A stretch of DNA of 64,000 nucleotides from Thermoplasmata archaeon. GTDB taxonomy: Archaea; Thermoplasmatota; Thermoplasmata; Methanomassiliicoccales; Methanomethylophilaceae. Below are positions 53,487-61,975 of the stretch, in pieces. Location of the stretch: assembly GCA_015063125.1 (NCBI GenBank), contig SUTB01000004.1, forward strand, positions 103,487-167,486, read 5' to 3'. The position numbers and the translations under genes were made by a program. Numbering within the stretch: the stretch's first letter is position 1; every line of letters starts with the position of its first letter. Below the pieces are notes generated by a model, which worked only from the letters and a program-made list of their open reading frames with translations, made no database searches and had not been told where the DNA came from.

Positions 53487-55304
53487 TCAGTCCATTTCGG
53501 TCTCCTCGAACTGGGAATCGTACAGCTCCTGGTAGAAGCCGCCCTTGGCGAGGAGCTCGTCGTGGGTGCCCTGCTCGATAATGCTCCCGTTCCTCATCAC
53601 CAGGATGAGGTCGGAGTTCTTGATGGTGGAGAGCCTGTGGGCGATCACGAAGGAAGTCCTGTTGGACGCCATCCTGTCCATGGCCTCCTGGATGATCATC
53701 TCAGTCCTGGTGTCGACAGAGCTGGTGGCCTCGTCGAGGATCAGCATCGGGGATGTGTCCAGCATCGCCCTGGCGATGGTGAGCTGCTGCTTCTGTCCTG
53801 CGGAGAGGGTGTCGTTCTCGGTGAGCACGGTGTCGTATCCCTCGGGGAGGCTGGTGATGTAGTGGTGGATCCCCACAGCTTTGCATACCTCCTCCAGCCT
53901 CTCGTCCGAGATGCCCTCCCTGCTGTAGACCAGGTTCTCCCTGATCGTGCCTCCGAACAGCCATGTGTCCTGGAGAACCATGCAGAACTGCTCATGGATG
54001 TTCTCCCTGGTGAGGTCCTTCACGGACACTCCGTCGATGAGGATGTCACCGCTGTCCACCTCGTAGAACCTCATGAGGAGGTTGACCATGGTGGTCTTAC
54101 CGGCACCGGTGGGGCCGACGATGGCGACCTTCTGACCCGGTTTCACTTCAGCAGAGAAACCGTGGATGACCTCCTTGCCGGGGACGTATCCGAAGTGGAC
54201 GTCCCTGAACTCGACATGACCCTTTGAAACGATGGTCTGGCTCTTATGGGATTCATCCTCGAATTCGGGCTCGTCCAGGAACCCGAATATCCTCTCTGCA
54301 GCGGCCGCGACGGACTGCATGACGGTGAGTCCCTGCGACATCTGCTGCAACGGGGTGGTGAACAGTCTGATGTATATCATGAAGGCCACGATGGTTCCGA
54401 TGTCCGTGGTACCGTCAAGGACCATGATCGCTCCGACGACGCACACCGCGACGTATCCGAAGTTACCGATGAAGTTCATGATGGGCATCATCGTTCCGGC
54501 CAGGAACATGGCCATGAATCCGCTGTGCTGGAGATTGCCGTTGATCTCGTCGAACTCCTTCCTGGCCCTCTTGTCGCCGTTGTAAGTCCTGACGATCTCA
54601 TGGTTGGTGTAGGTCTCGGTGACATGTCCGTTCATAGCTCCGAGGTAGTTCTGCTGTGCCTCGAAGTACTTCTGAGATCTGGACATGATGACTATCATCA
54701 GCACGAAACCGATTGCGGTTGAGAGCACGGCGACACCGGCCATTGTGAGGTTGGTGATCATCATCATGATCAGCGATCCGAGGAACTGCGTGATAGCAAC
54801 TATCATCGTGCTGACGCTACGGTTGGTATCCTGGCCTAACGAATCCGCATCATTGGTGACACGGCTCATCAGATCTCCGGATTTCGCACTGTCGAAGTAT
54901 CTCAACGGGACATGGTCTATCTTCCTGGAGATGTCGTTACGGAGGTTACCTGCGGTCCTCTGGGCGATAGTGGCCATTATCAGACCCTGGGCCACTGATA
55001 TGATGGCGCTGGAAGCATAGAGGATGACCAGCCATACCGCGATGGCCACGATGCCCTCCATGTCTATGTCGCCGGTGAACAGGCCGTCCTTGATCAGATT
55101 GGTCATGTCGCTGAGCATGTTAGGGCCAAGCAGGGTCAATGCTGTTCCCAAGATGGCGAAGATGACCGCTATGATGAAGAGAACCTTGTACCTTCCCATG
55201 TATTGGAACAACCTGCTCCAGGCCGCTTTGAAATCCTTGGGCTTCTCGGTCGGCATACCGGGGCCGTGCCTGTTCCTCCTGTTGCGACGTTCCTCGGCGC
55301 TCAT
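53487..55304 (-). CDS. ABC exporter half-transporter, subunit 2
   Basis: A 605-residue fused permease-ATPase. A basic N-terminus precedes six membrane helices (about residues 40-345). The nucleotide-binding domain has Walker A VGPTGAGKTT, Q-loop MVLQDTWLFGG, signature LSAGQKQQLTIARA and Walker B MLILDEATSSVD. Its ATG overlaps the stop of the partner gene, so the two form a heterodimeric exporter of the BmrCD/LmrCD type, probably for drugs, lipids or peptides. The signature is slightly degenerate (LSAGQ) compared with LSGGQ in the partner; both look competent. Confidence 0.92.
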   Translation of the reverse strand: MSAEERRNRRNRHGPGMPTEKPKDFKAAWSRLFQYMGRYKVLFIIAVIFAILGTALTLLGPNMLSDMTNLIKDGLFTGDIDMEGIVAIAVWLVILYASSAIISVAQGLIMATIAQRTAGNLRNDISRKIDHVPLRYFDSAKSGDLMSRVTNDADSLGQDTNRSVSTMIVAITQFLGSLIMMMITNLTMAGVAVLSTAIGFVLMIVIMSRSQKYFEAQQNYLGAMNGHVTETYTNHEIVRTYNGDKRARKEFDEINGNLQHSGFMAMFLAGTMMPIMNFIGNFGYVAVCVVGAIMVLDGTTDIGTIVAFMIYIRLFTTPLQQMSQGLTVMQSVAAAAERIFGFLDEPEFEDESHKSQTIVSKGHVEFRDVHFGYVPGKEVIHGFSAEVKPGQKVAIVGPTGAGKTTMVNLLMRFYEVDSGDILIDGVSVKDLTRENIHEQFCMVLQDTWLFGGTIRENLVYSREGISDERLEEVCKAVGIHHYITSLPEGYDTVLTENDTLSAGQKQQLTIARAMLDTSPMLILDEATSSVDTRTEMIIQEAMDRMASNRTSFVIAHRLSTIKNSDLILVMRNGSIIEQGTHDELLAKGGFYQELYDSQFEETEMD

Positions 55305-57052
55305 CTTACCAGCTCCTCCTCTGAAAGCTGTGAACTGGCGATCTGATGGTAGACCTCGCAGTCCCTCAGAAGGTCCTGATGCTTTCCCATACCGACGATC
55401 CTGCCCTCGTCCAGGACGATGATCTTGTCGGCATCCATTATGGTACCTATCCTCTGCGCGACTATTATCGTGGTCACGCCAGCTGTCTCCTTCTTCAGCT
55501 TGGATCTGAGGATGCGGTCCGTCTTGTAATCCAGGGCGGAAAACGAATCGTCAAAGATGTAGAACTCGGGCCTCTTGCACACGGCACGCGCTATGGAGAG
55601 ACGCTGCTTCTGGCCTCCCGAGAGGTTCGTTCCTCCCTCGGCGACGCTCGCCTCATACTGGCCCTCGGCCCTCTCGACGAAGTCCGTCCCCTGAGCTATG
55701 GCCACGGCCTTCTTCACATCGTCCATATCGCGCTGGTCCTCGGTATCCCCGTAGTTCACGTTGGATGCTATGGAACCGGCGAACATCACCGCTTTCTGGG
55801 GAACGTATCCGATCTTCCTGTGGAGAGCGTCCAGATTGTACTCCCTGACGTCGATTCCGTCGATGGTTATGCTTCCCTCGGTGACGTCGTAGAAACGGGG
55901 GATCATCTTCACCAATGTGCTCTTACCGGAGCCGGTGGAACCGATGATGGCCACAGTCTCCCCCTTCTTGGCGTCGAACGATATGTCCGTGAGCGAGTCC
56001 TGAGGAGATTCCGGGTACCTGAAGGACACATTCCTGAATGACAGCTGTCCCTCCTGCCCCTCGTTGCCTTCATCCCTTCCGCCGTCCGTGACGGTAGGCT
56101 TCACATTCACAACCTCGTCGATACGCCTGGCGGATACCAGAGCGCGAGGCAGGACGATGAAGACGATGATCAGCATCATGAACGCCGCTATGACCTGCAT
56201 TGCGTAGGACGAGAACACGATCATGTCCGAGAAATCTGTCAGTCTGTCCTGAAGGGTAGGTGCGTTCGAGATGATTATCGCACCCATCCAGTAGATGCCG
56301 AGGCTGAGCATGCTCATGACCGTCATGATCGTCGGTGCCAGGAAGGCCATCGCACGGGTGACCGACACATGGGTGTCGGTGAGCTTATTGTTGGCCGCGC
56401 TGAACTTGGCCTCCTGATATCCCTCGGCGTTGTAAGCATGGATGACACGGATCCCTGAAAGGCCCTCCTTGGTTATGCGGTTCACGTCATCGTTCATCCA
56501 TTGGATCTTCTTGAAACGGGGGAAGGTGAACCAGATAATGACCGCTATACATGCGATCATCACCAATAGGGCGATGAGGGTGACCTCTACCCAGCCAATG
56601 TTCTTGGTGCTGATCTTCATCAGCGCCATAACAGCCATCATCGGAGCTCTAATCATAACCATGAGACCGATGATGAAGGCCATCTGCACCTGGTTCACAT
56701 CGTTGGTGGAACGGGTGATCAGACTGTAGATGGAGAACTTGTTTATCTCTGCTGAAGAGAAGGTCTCCACGTTCTCGAACTGTCTCTTGCGCATGGCCTT
56801 TCCCATATTGGTCCCGATGTAGGCCGTGATCAATCCGACGATGACGGCGGATATCAGACTGCCCAGAGCGCAGCCCATCATCCAGACACCTTCATCAAGA
56901 ACATCCTGTCCTGTTCCTCCGGTGGTCATTATAGTGGTGATGTTTGCCATGTATCCGGGTATCTCAAGCTCCAGGTACACCTGTATGTAGACCAGAACTA
57001 TCGTAACGGCCAGGAGCGCCCAGTCGATCTTCCTGAAGTAGTTGAATATCAT
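55301..57052 (-). CDS. ABC exporter half-transporter, subunit 1
   Basis: A 583-residue fused permease-ATPase with six membrane helices (about 15-320). Its ATPase domain has Walker A IGSTGSGKST, Q-loop YVPQKAVMFAG, signature LSGGQKQRLSIARA and FYIFDDSFSALD where the catalytic glutamate of Walker B is replaced by aspartate/serine. Such asymmetry is typical of one subunit of heterodimeric exporters: one ATP site is degenerate. The gene overlaps a MarR-type regulator gene upstream and the second half-transporter gene downstream. Confidence 0.92.
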   Translation of the reverse strand: MIFNYFRKIDWALLAVTIVLVYIQVYLELEIPGYMANITTIMTTGGTGQDVLDEGVWMMGCALGSLISAVIVGLITAYIGTNMGKAMRKRQFENVETFSSAEINKFSIYSLITRSTNDVNQVQMAFIIGLMVMIRAPMMAVMALMKISTKNIGWVEVTLIALLVMIACIAVIIWFTFPRFKKIQWMNDDVNRITKEGLSGIRVIHAYNAEGYQEAKFSAANNKLTDTHVSVTRAMAFLAPTIMTVMSMLSLGIYWMGAIIISNAPTLQDRLTDFSDMIVFSSYAMQVIAAFMMLIIVFIVLPRALVSARRIDEVVNVKPTVTDGGRDEGNEGQEGQLSFRNVSFRYPESPQDSLTDISFDAKKGETVAIIGSTGSGKSTLVKMIPRFYDVTEGSITIDGIDVREYNLDALHRKIGYVPQKAVMFAGSIASNVNYGDTEDQRDMDDVKKAVAIAQGTDFVERAEGQYEASVAEGGTNLSGGQKQRLSIARAVCKRPEFYIFDDSFSALDYKTDRILRSKLKKETAGVTTIIVAQRIGTIMDADKIIVLDEGRIVGMGKHQDLLRDCEVYHQIASSQLSEEELVR

Positions 57053-57471
57053 GCCTGGGCCTCCCTGATCTTCTGCGATATCTTACGGATGATGGAATCC
57101 ATGGCATCCCTCTCCTCAGAGGTGAGATCCTCCAGAAGATGCGCCCAGGCTTCATCCACGATCCCCTTCACCTTTGCACCGGTCCTCTCTCCCTCTTCGG
57201 TAAGCCTCAGGCTGTATGCGTGGCCGGAGGCTGTGTTCTCCACCAGACCTTTCTCTATGAGGTCGGTGACCGTGCGGGTGACATGGGATTTGTCCACCGA
57301 GAGAAGTTCAGAGAGTTCCTTGAGGGTTGCACCTTCGTGATGATGGATTGCTCCGAGGAACTGGGCCTCGGCTACTGTCACGCCGAGTTCCTGGAATCTG
57401 CCTGCAGTGACCCTGTCCAGATATGTCTTTATCATCCTGGGGCCGCAGGAAGGGTTGACCGTGATTTCCAT
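57049..57471 (-). CDS. MarR-family repressor of the ABC exporter
   Basis: A 140-residue winged-helix regulator. KTYLDRVTAGRFQELGVTVAEAQFLGAI opens the dimerisation/helix region; LKELSELLSVDKSHVTRTVTDLIEKGLVEN is the DNA-binding helix-turn-helix; the wing is GHAYSLRLTEEGE. Its stop overlaps the exporter start, so it likely represses its own operon until a drug-like ligand is present. A second MarR gene lies 67 bases upstream. Confidence 0.9.
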   Translation of the reverse strand: MEITVNPSCGPRMIKTYLDRVTAGRFQELGVTVAEAQFLGAIHHHEGATLKELSELLSVDKSHVTRTVTDLIEKGLVENTASGHAYSLRLTEEGERTGAKVKGIVDEAWAHLLEDLTSEERDAMDSIIRKISQKIREAQA

Positions 57472-57538
57472 GGAGGCGGTTGAGTCCTCAACTTTTATTT
57501 AAACTTGAGTCCGGGGCATACGGCCAGGACGAAAAAAA

Positions 57539-57955
57539 TCAGTCTTCGCTGATGACTTTGAAGATCTTCTCCATGATGACATGCATGGTCTCCCTCTCCT
57601 CGGGGGTGAGGCTCCCGTACAATCCTTGGAGCGCATCGTCTGTAACCTTCCATGCGCGGTGCGACAGGTCCTTGCCCTTCTCGGTGAGTACGAGGGAGTA
57701 TTGATGGCCCTCCGCAACATTCTCTACCAGACCATCCTGTATCAGCTTGTTGGCCATCCTGGTCGTATGGGCCTTGTCGACCAGCATCATCTCCGAGAGA
57801 CCTTTGAGCGATATGCCCTCATTGTGACCGATCTTCATTAGGAAGGCAGCACTTGACGGTGTTATGCCGATCTTCTCGAGCTCCGGAGAGGTGACCCTGT
57901 CCAGATAGGACTTCACCAACCTCGGTGTAAGAACGTGCTCGATGCTGCCGTGCAT
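57539..57955 (-). CDS. Second MarR-family regulator (paralogue)
   Basis: A 138-residue paralogue of the neighbouring MarR gene, sharing VKSYLDRVTSPELEKIGITPSSAAFLM, LKGLSEMMLVDKAHTTRMANKLIQDGLVEN and the GHQYSLVLTEKGK wing. The ATG at 57955 is preferred; TATA-like GATATATAAAGC (57974-57985 on the plus strand, read on the minus) lies 19-30 bases upstream. The frame remains open further upstream through the promoter, which I do not count. The pair probably arose by tandem duplication and may sense different ligands. Confidence 0.9.
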   Translation of the reverse strand: MHGSIEHVLTPRLVKSYLDRVTSPELEKIGITPSSAAFLMKIGHNEGISLKGLSEMMLVDKAHTTRMANKLIQDGLVENVAEGHQYSLVLTEKGKDLSHRAWKVTDDALQGLYGSLTPEERETMHVIMEKIFKVISED

Positions 57956-57973
57956 ACTTTCACAACCCCCTCG

Positions 57974-57985
57974 GGATATATAAAG
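57974..57985 (-). promoter_or_regulatory. TATA box of the MarR/exporter operon
   Basis: GCTTTATATATC on the minus strand lies 19-30 bases before the start codon at 57955; the transcript should be leaderless. Confidence 0.6.
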
Positions 57986-58054
57986 CGAGTCTTTAGGCAC
58001 TATAATTCGGCGACGATATTCTATATAGTAAATGAAAAAATCATACCTCGTCAG

Positions 58055-58345
58055 GGTAGAAGTCCGACCATGGAGGACTTCTCCTGGTTGGGCTATCAAC
58101 CTTGATACCGTCTTTGGAGGTCCACAAGAATGGATGAAGAAGATGGGCCAAGGGATGTATAGTTCCACCTTGCGTCCCTGGCCCTAGAGATAGGTCGGTT
58201 TCTGATCGACCTAGCGATACTGGTGCTCGCCATTAGTGAGTACCTGTCGTGAGCGGAATTAACCGCACAAACCTCTTCCCCTTCGGGGAGGAGGTCTCTA
58301 GGTTATCTCAGAACCTAATTGTTCTAACATCTGAGAAGTATTTAT
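58055..58345 (+). repeat. Hairpin-chain/mini-ORF element, copy 1 (full-length)
   Basis: A full-length copy of an element repeated four times in this window. In order it has a leader hairpin (GAAGTCC 58059-58065 with GGACTTC 58075-58081), a small GGTTG/CAACC hairpin, GGAGGT (58116-58121) before an ATG, a mini-ORF overlapped by three stems (GGGCC-AGGGA 58145-58155 with TCCCTGGCCC 58175-58184; TAGGTCG 58191-58197 with CGACCTA 58207-58213; GGTGCTC 58222-58228 with GAGTACC 58238-58244), then GCGG/CCGC (58253-58266) and a 10-bp stem CCTCTTCCCC/GGGGAGGAGG (58272-58294). An AGGT/ACCT hairpin and a TATTTATT tail close the unit. Confidence 0.85.
58130..58252 (+). CDS. Mini-protein of the repeated element, copy 1, with in-frame TAG (possible pyrrolysine)
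   Basis: Forty sense codons follow an ATG with a perfect GGAGGT site eight bases upstream. It would encode MDEEDGPRDV, then TAG (58160-58162), then about 29 residues forming one hydrophobic/amphipathic helix (LASLALEIGRFLIDLAILVL) and a TGA stop. The unlinked copy at 62 kb has the same start context, GPR motif and helix pattern but no TAG. Copy 2 has TGG (Trp) where copy 1 has TAG. In an organism that never uses TAG as a stop among its readable genes, TAG may be read as pyrrolysine; a simple nonsense mutation is the alternative. Confidence 0.4.
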
Positions 58346-58564
58346 TGTTACGCTCAAGAAATAGTGACGGGCCAAGGGATGTCTGGTCCCAACTAGCGTC
58401 CCTGGCCCTAGAGATATGTCGGTTTCTGATCGACCTAGCGATACTGGTGCTTGCTACTAGTGAGTACCTGTCGTGAGCGGAATTAACCGCACAAACCTCT
58501 TCCCCTTCGGGGAGAAGGTCTCTAGGTTATCTCAGAACCTAATTGTTCTAACATCTGAGAAGTA
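58346..58564 (+). repeat. Hairpin-chain element, copy 2 (tandem, lacks the leader)
   Basis: Nearly identical to copy 1 from the GGGCCAAGGGA stem onwards; the leader with the ribosome-binding site is replaced by the tail of copy 1. The peptide frame stays open (58345-58476, ending in the same EYLS before TGA) but has only TTG or a distant GTG (58249) as possible starts. A 10-base insertion (CGCTCAAGAA) distinguishes its upstream junction from that of copy 3. Confidence 0.8.
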
Positions 58565-58740
58565 TTTATTGTTAATAGTGACGGGCCAAGGGACAATAGT
58601 TTCCAGCTGGCGTCCCTGGCCCTAGAGATAGGTCGGTTTCTGATCGACCTAGCGATACTGGTGCTCGCCATTAGTGAGTACCTGTCGTGAGCGGAATTAA
58701 CCGCACAAACCTCTTCCCAATTCAGAGGATGTCTTTAGGT
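58565..58740 (+). repeat. Hairpin-chain element, copy 3 (tandem, 3' end decayed)
   Basis: Third tandem copy. The mini-ORF helix codons are intact up to TGA at 58688-58690, but no start codon is near. The final 10-bp stem is decayed: CCTCTTCCC is followed by AATTCAG instead of its partner. This suggests the array grew by duplication from copy 1 and its outer member is eroding. Confidence 0.75.
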
Positions 58741-58798
58741 CTATCATCACCTAACCATTCAGACAAATTGTGAAGTATAAATGACTATACCTGGGAAT

Positions 58799-59572
58799 TC
58801 ACACTCGTGCCGTTTTGCGGGCGAAGATTAGGTACCCTGTGTGTCCGAGCATCTCGAACGAAGGCCTCACTCCTCCAGGGTGTACCTCAAGGCCGCGCTG
58901 CATGTTCTCCAATGCATGCACGTCACTGTATCCATGCTCCCTCAGGGAATTGACGATGGATTCCGCCTGATTCATGTTGGGGACGTATGCACAGAGCCTT
59001 CCTCCGGCCCTCAGATGCTTCTCGAGATTGTCAAGGGCGAGCCACGGGTCGGGCATGTCCATGGTCAGCGCATCGGCCTTCCAATCGACATCCACGTTCA
59101 TCTCCCTGGCATCGCCGATCTGGTAGGACCAATATTTGTCCAGACCGACCCTGGCCGTGTTCTTCTTGACCCTTAGGGCGTTCTCCTCCTTGAGTTCTAG
59201 AGTGAGTACCTGTCCAGTGGGTGCCACGGAATGGAGCAGGGCGGTGGTGAGCCCTCCGGATCCAGCTCCGACCTCGATGACCCTGTCGCCTGCCTTGATG
59301 TCGCAATGCAGAAGGATGGTCGCAGCGTCTTTTGGAGTGATGACCTGAGCACCCCTGTCCAGGGACTCCATGAGCTCCAGCACTCCGGGTCTGAAAACCC
59401 TGTACTCACGACCGACTATGGTGACCGAGTCCCCTTCCTCCAAGTCCTTGAACCTGGAACCGTCGACCGTACCCAGCGACTGGACCTTCATCATACCGTC
59501 TGCGACCTTGAGCCATATCCTCTTCCCGGAGGCGTCCTCCAGATAGATCAGCTCATTCTCAGCGAAAGCCAT
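58799..59572 (-). CDS. trmI: tRNA (adenine-N1)-methyltransferase TrmI
   Basis: A 257-residue SAM enzyme that methylates A57/A58 in the T loop of archaeal tRNAs. An N-terminal beta domain (residues 1-70) precedes the Rossmann core with motif I EVGAGSGGLTTALL and the MDMPDPWLALDNLEKHL substrate segment; the C-terminal helix region has RPSFEMLGHTGYLIFARK. Length fits. Third gene of the prs-proS-trmI operon, beginning five bases after the proS stop. Confidence 0.92.
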   Translation of the reverse strand: MAFAENELIYLEDASGKRIWLKVADGMMKVQSLGTVDGSRFKDLEEGDSVTIVGREYRVFRPGVLELMESLDRGAQVITPKDAATILLHCDIKAGDRVIEVGAGSGGLTTALLHSVAPTGQVLTLELKEENALRVKKNTARVGLDKYWSYQIGDAREMNVDVDWKADALTMDMPDPWLALDNLEKHLRAGGRLCAYVPNMNQAESIVNSLREHGYSDVHALENMQRGLEVHPGGVRPSFEMLGHTGYLIFARKTARV

Positions 59573-59576
59573 GAGA

Positions 59577-60986
59577 TCACATCGTGTGTGCGGCGTAAGC
59601 GGGTGAATCCGTATCCTTTCCGCACATTATGCACTTGCCCTTGAACTCCTCTTTGAAGTAGGGCCTTCCCAGGATCTTGAAACCGGTTGTGTCCTCGAAC
59701 TTGTGGCCGCACTCGTCGCATCCGCACCATCCGAACCTGAGGATCTTGTCTTCAGGGATGTTCTCAAGGGAATCGATATTCTGGGTGCGCTGTTTCTGTA
59801 TCTCGTTTGCCTTGTTGAACATGCAGTCCGAGATATCATCAAGGAGCATCTGGACTCCGGGAACGAGGTTGGCAACGTCGATGGTTCCCTTCTCCCCGGA
59901 ATCCCTCCTGAAGAACGAGACCACCTTGTTCTCTATGTCGCGTCCTCCGAGCTCGAGCCTCAGCGGGACACCTTTCATCTCCCACTCGTAGTACTTGGCA
60001 CCGGGACGGTCGTCACGGTCGTCGAACTCGACCCTGAATCCTGCCTTGGACAGGATGGCCTCCATCTCCCTGGCAGCTGCCATCACGGTCTCCTGGTTGT
60101 CCTTCTTGAAGATGGGGATCAGGACGATCTGGTAGGGTGCTATTCCGGGAGGCATGATGAGCCCCTGGTCGTCCCCGTGCACTCCGATGAGCGCACCGAC
60201 CAGCCTCTCGGACATTCCGTAGGTGGTCTGATGGACGAACTTGTGCTCCCCGTCCTTGTCCTCGTAGGTGATCTCGTAGGGTTCGGAGAAGTTCGTCTTG
60301 TAGTGGTGGATGGAACCCATCTGGAGGGTCCTTCCGTTAGGCATCGACGTGTCGATACCGACGGTGTAGTACGCTCCGGGGAACTTGTCCCACTCGGTAC
60401 GTACGAGGAGTGTGTACGGGAGGCAGATCTTCTTCGCGATCCTGGCGAGGATCTCGATATCCTCGTCGATCTGCTTCTGGGCGTCATCGTAATCGGTGTG
60501 GCAGGTGTGCGACTCGAAGAAGTGGATCTCGCGGACCCTGATGAAGGGCCTGGTCTGCTTGGTCTCATAACGGAAGGTGTTGACGATCTGATATGTCTTC
60601 AGCGGGAGGTCCTGGTGGGACCTGATCCACAGTGCGAACATAGGGTACATGGCAGTCTCGGATGTGGGCCTTACGACGAGCCTCTCGTCGAGCTCGTCCA
60701 GTCCCGCATGGGTGACCCAATAGACCTCGCTGTCGAATCCCTTGATGTGCTCCTTCTCCTTGGCGAACTGACTCTCGGGGATGAGCAGGGGGAAGCAGAC
60801 CTCGTCGTGCTTCGTTGCGTCGAACTCCTCGCGTATGTAGGAGTCGATCTGCCTCATGATCCTCCATCCGTAGGGAGTCCAGACGTTCATTCCCTTGATG
60901 GGATACCTCTTGTCCGAGAGTCCTGCCTTCTCGACGATGTCGAGATACCACTCCGCGAAGTTCTCCTCCTTGTTGGACATCATCAT
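59577..60986 (-). CDS. proS: Prolyl-tRNA synthetase (archaeal/eukaryotic type)
   Basis: A 469-residue class II synthetase charging tRNA-Pro. Class II motif 1 is around GMNVWTPYGWRIMRQID, motif 2 includes FRYETKQTRPFIRVREIHFFE and motif 3 the GIDTS...PPGIAP region with HGDDQGLIMPPG; the anticodon-binding domain and a C-terminal zinc site (CGCDECGHKF, CIMCGKD) follow. The archaeal form lacks the bacterial editing insertion. Three consecutive ATGs at 60986, 60983 and 60980 sit behind GGTGAGG; the first overlaps the prs stop. Confidence 0.96.
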   Translation of the reverse strand: MMMSNKEENFAEWYLDIVEKAGLSDKRYPIKGMNVWTPYGWRIMRQIDSYIREEFDATKHDEVCFPLLIPESQFAKEKEHIKGFDSEVYWVTHAGLDELDERLVVRPTSETAMYPMFALWIRSHQDLPLKTYQIVNTFRYETKQTRPFIRVREIHFFESHTCHTDYDDAQKQIDEDIEILARIAKKICLPYTLLVRTEWDKFPGAYYTVGIDTSMPNGRTLQMGSIHHYKTNFSEPYEITYEDKDGEHKFVHQTTYGMSERLVGALIGVHGDDQGLIMPPGIAPYQIVLIPIFKKDNQETVMAAAREMEAILSKAGFRVEFDDRDDRPGAKYYEWEMKGVPLRLELGGRDIENKVVSFFRRDSGEKGTIDVANLVPGVQMLLDDISDCMFNKANEIQKQRTQNIDSLENIPEDKILRFGWCGCDECGHKFEDTTGFKILGRPYFKEEFKGKCIMCGKDTDSPAYAAHTM

Positions 60987-61843
60987 CCCTTCCTCACCGC
61001 ATCGGCGATCAGCTTGGCGACGGAGATCTGCGACTGGGAGTTCTCCAGAGTGTTGCAGCACAGGACCTTGTCCAGGGCACTGTGGGTGAGCTTCTCTATC
61101 GCTCCGTTCACGAACACACCGTGAGTGCAGGCCACGGAAACGCTCTTGGCTCCGGCGTCCCTCAGTGCCTGCGCAGCGGTCATTATGGTGCCGCCGGTGG
61201 AGATCATGTCGTCAACGATCAGGATGCTCTTGTCCCTGCAGTCCATGTGGGCGGGGGCGATCTTAACCTCGGTACCGGACAGGCGGGTCTTGTTGAGGTG
61301 ATCGGAGGGCTTGCCCATGGTCTCTCCCACCAGCTGGGCGCGGCCTGCCGCGCCGATGTCCGGGGACAGGACCAGGTCGATGCCCTTGTCCTTGAAGTAC
61401 TCGGCGATGACGGGTGCGGCCTTGAGGTCTGTGTGCTTGCACGTGAAGGCATCCAGAACGGCCTCCTTGTGGATATCGACGGTGATGACATGATCGCACG
61501 CCAGCGAATCCAGCAGCTTGCACATGAGAATGGCCGAAGCGGGCTCTCCGGGGTTGAAGAGCCTGTCCTGTCTGGCGTATCCGAAGTAGGGGATGACCAG
61601 GGTCACCTTCTTTGCCTTGAGCCCGGCGACGATGTCCTGTAGGAGGAACATCTCCACCAGCTTGTCGTCCGGGAAGGTGTTCTGTACGATGACGACGTCG
61701 TCGTTGAACTCCTCGCTCTCGACCCTTGTGTACACTTCCCCGTCGGGGAACTTCCTTGTGCCTGCCTGAATGTACCTGCATCCCAGCTCCTCGGCGATCT
61801 GCTTCGCCAGAGCCTCGGATGTGGACCCACCGATGACTATCAT
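60983..61843 (-). CDS. prs: Ribose-phosphate pyrophosphokinase
   Basis: A 286-residue enzyme that makes PRPP from ribose 5-phosphate and ATP for nucleotide and histidine synthesis. It begins MIVIGGSTSEALAKQIAEEL; the flexible loop contains KTRLSGTEVKI; the PRPP-binding motif is ILIVDDMISTGGTI. Length is typical of archaeal class III-like enzymes. First gene of the operon; proS overlaps its stop codon. Confidence 0.95.
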   Translation of the reverse strand: MIVIGGSTSEALAKQIAEELGCRYIQAGTRKFPDGEVYTRVESEEFNDDVVIVQNTFPDDKLVEMFLLQDIVAGLKAKKVTLVIPYFGYARQDRLFNPGEPASAILMCKLLDSLACDHVITVDIHKEAVLDAFTCKHTDLKAAPVIAEYFKDKGIDLVLSPDIGAAGRAQLVGETMGKPSDHLNKTRLSGTEVKIAPAHMDCRDKSILIVDDMISTGGTIMTAAQALRDAGAKSVSVACTHGVFVNGAIEKLTHSALDKVLCCNTLENSQSQISVAKLIADAVRKG

Positions 61844-61975
61844 GCTCCGTCGTTATCCTATACTAATAGAAAAAGTTTGGAGATTCTTCAGTGGAAAGAT
61901 ATTGATAGAGCGTAGTTTCCACTATACCGCTCGGACAATATCATAAATATTACCCGAAAAAATCTCGTGGCACCA

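Noticed and set aside
58069..58104. 11-codon open frame within the copy-1 leader
   Set aside because: It overlaps the leader hairpin, has no counterpart in copy 4 and no ribosome-binding site.
58055..58740. CRISPR array
   Set aside because: Repeat units are about 214-224 bases with unique internal structure, not short repeats with unique spacers, and no cas genes are near.
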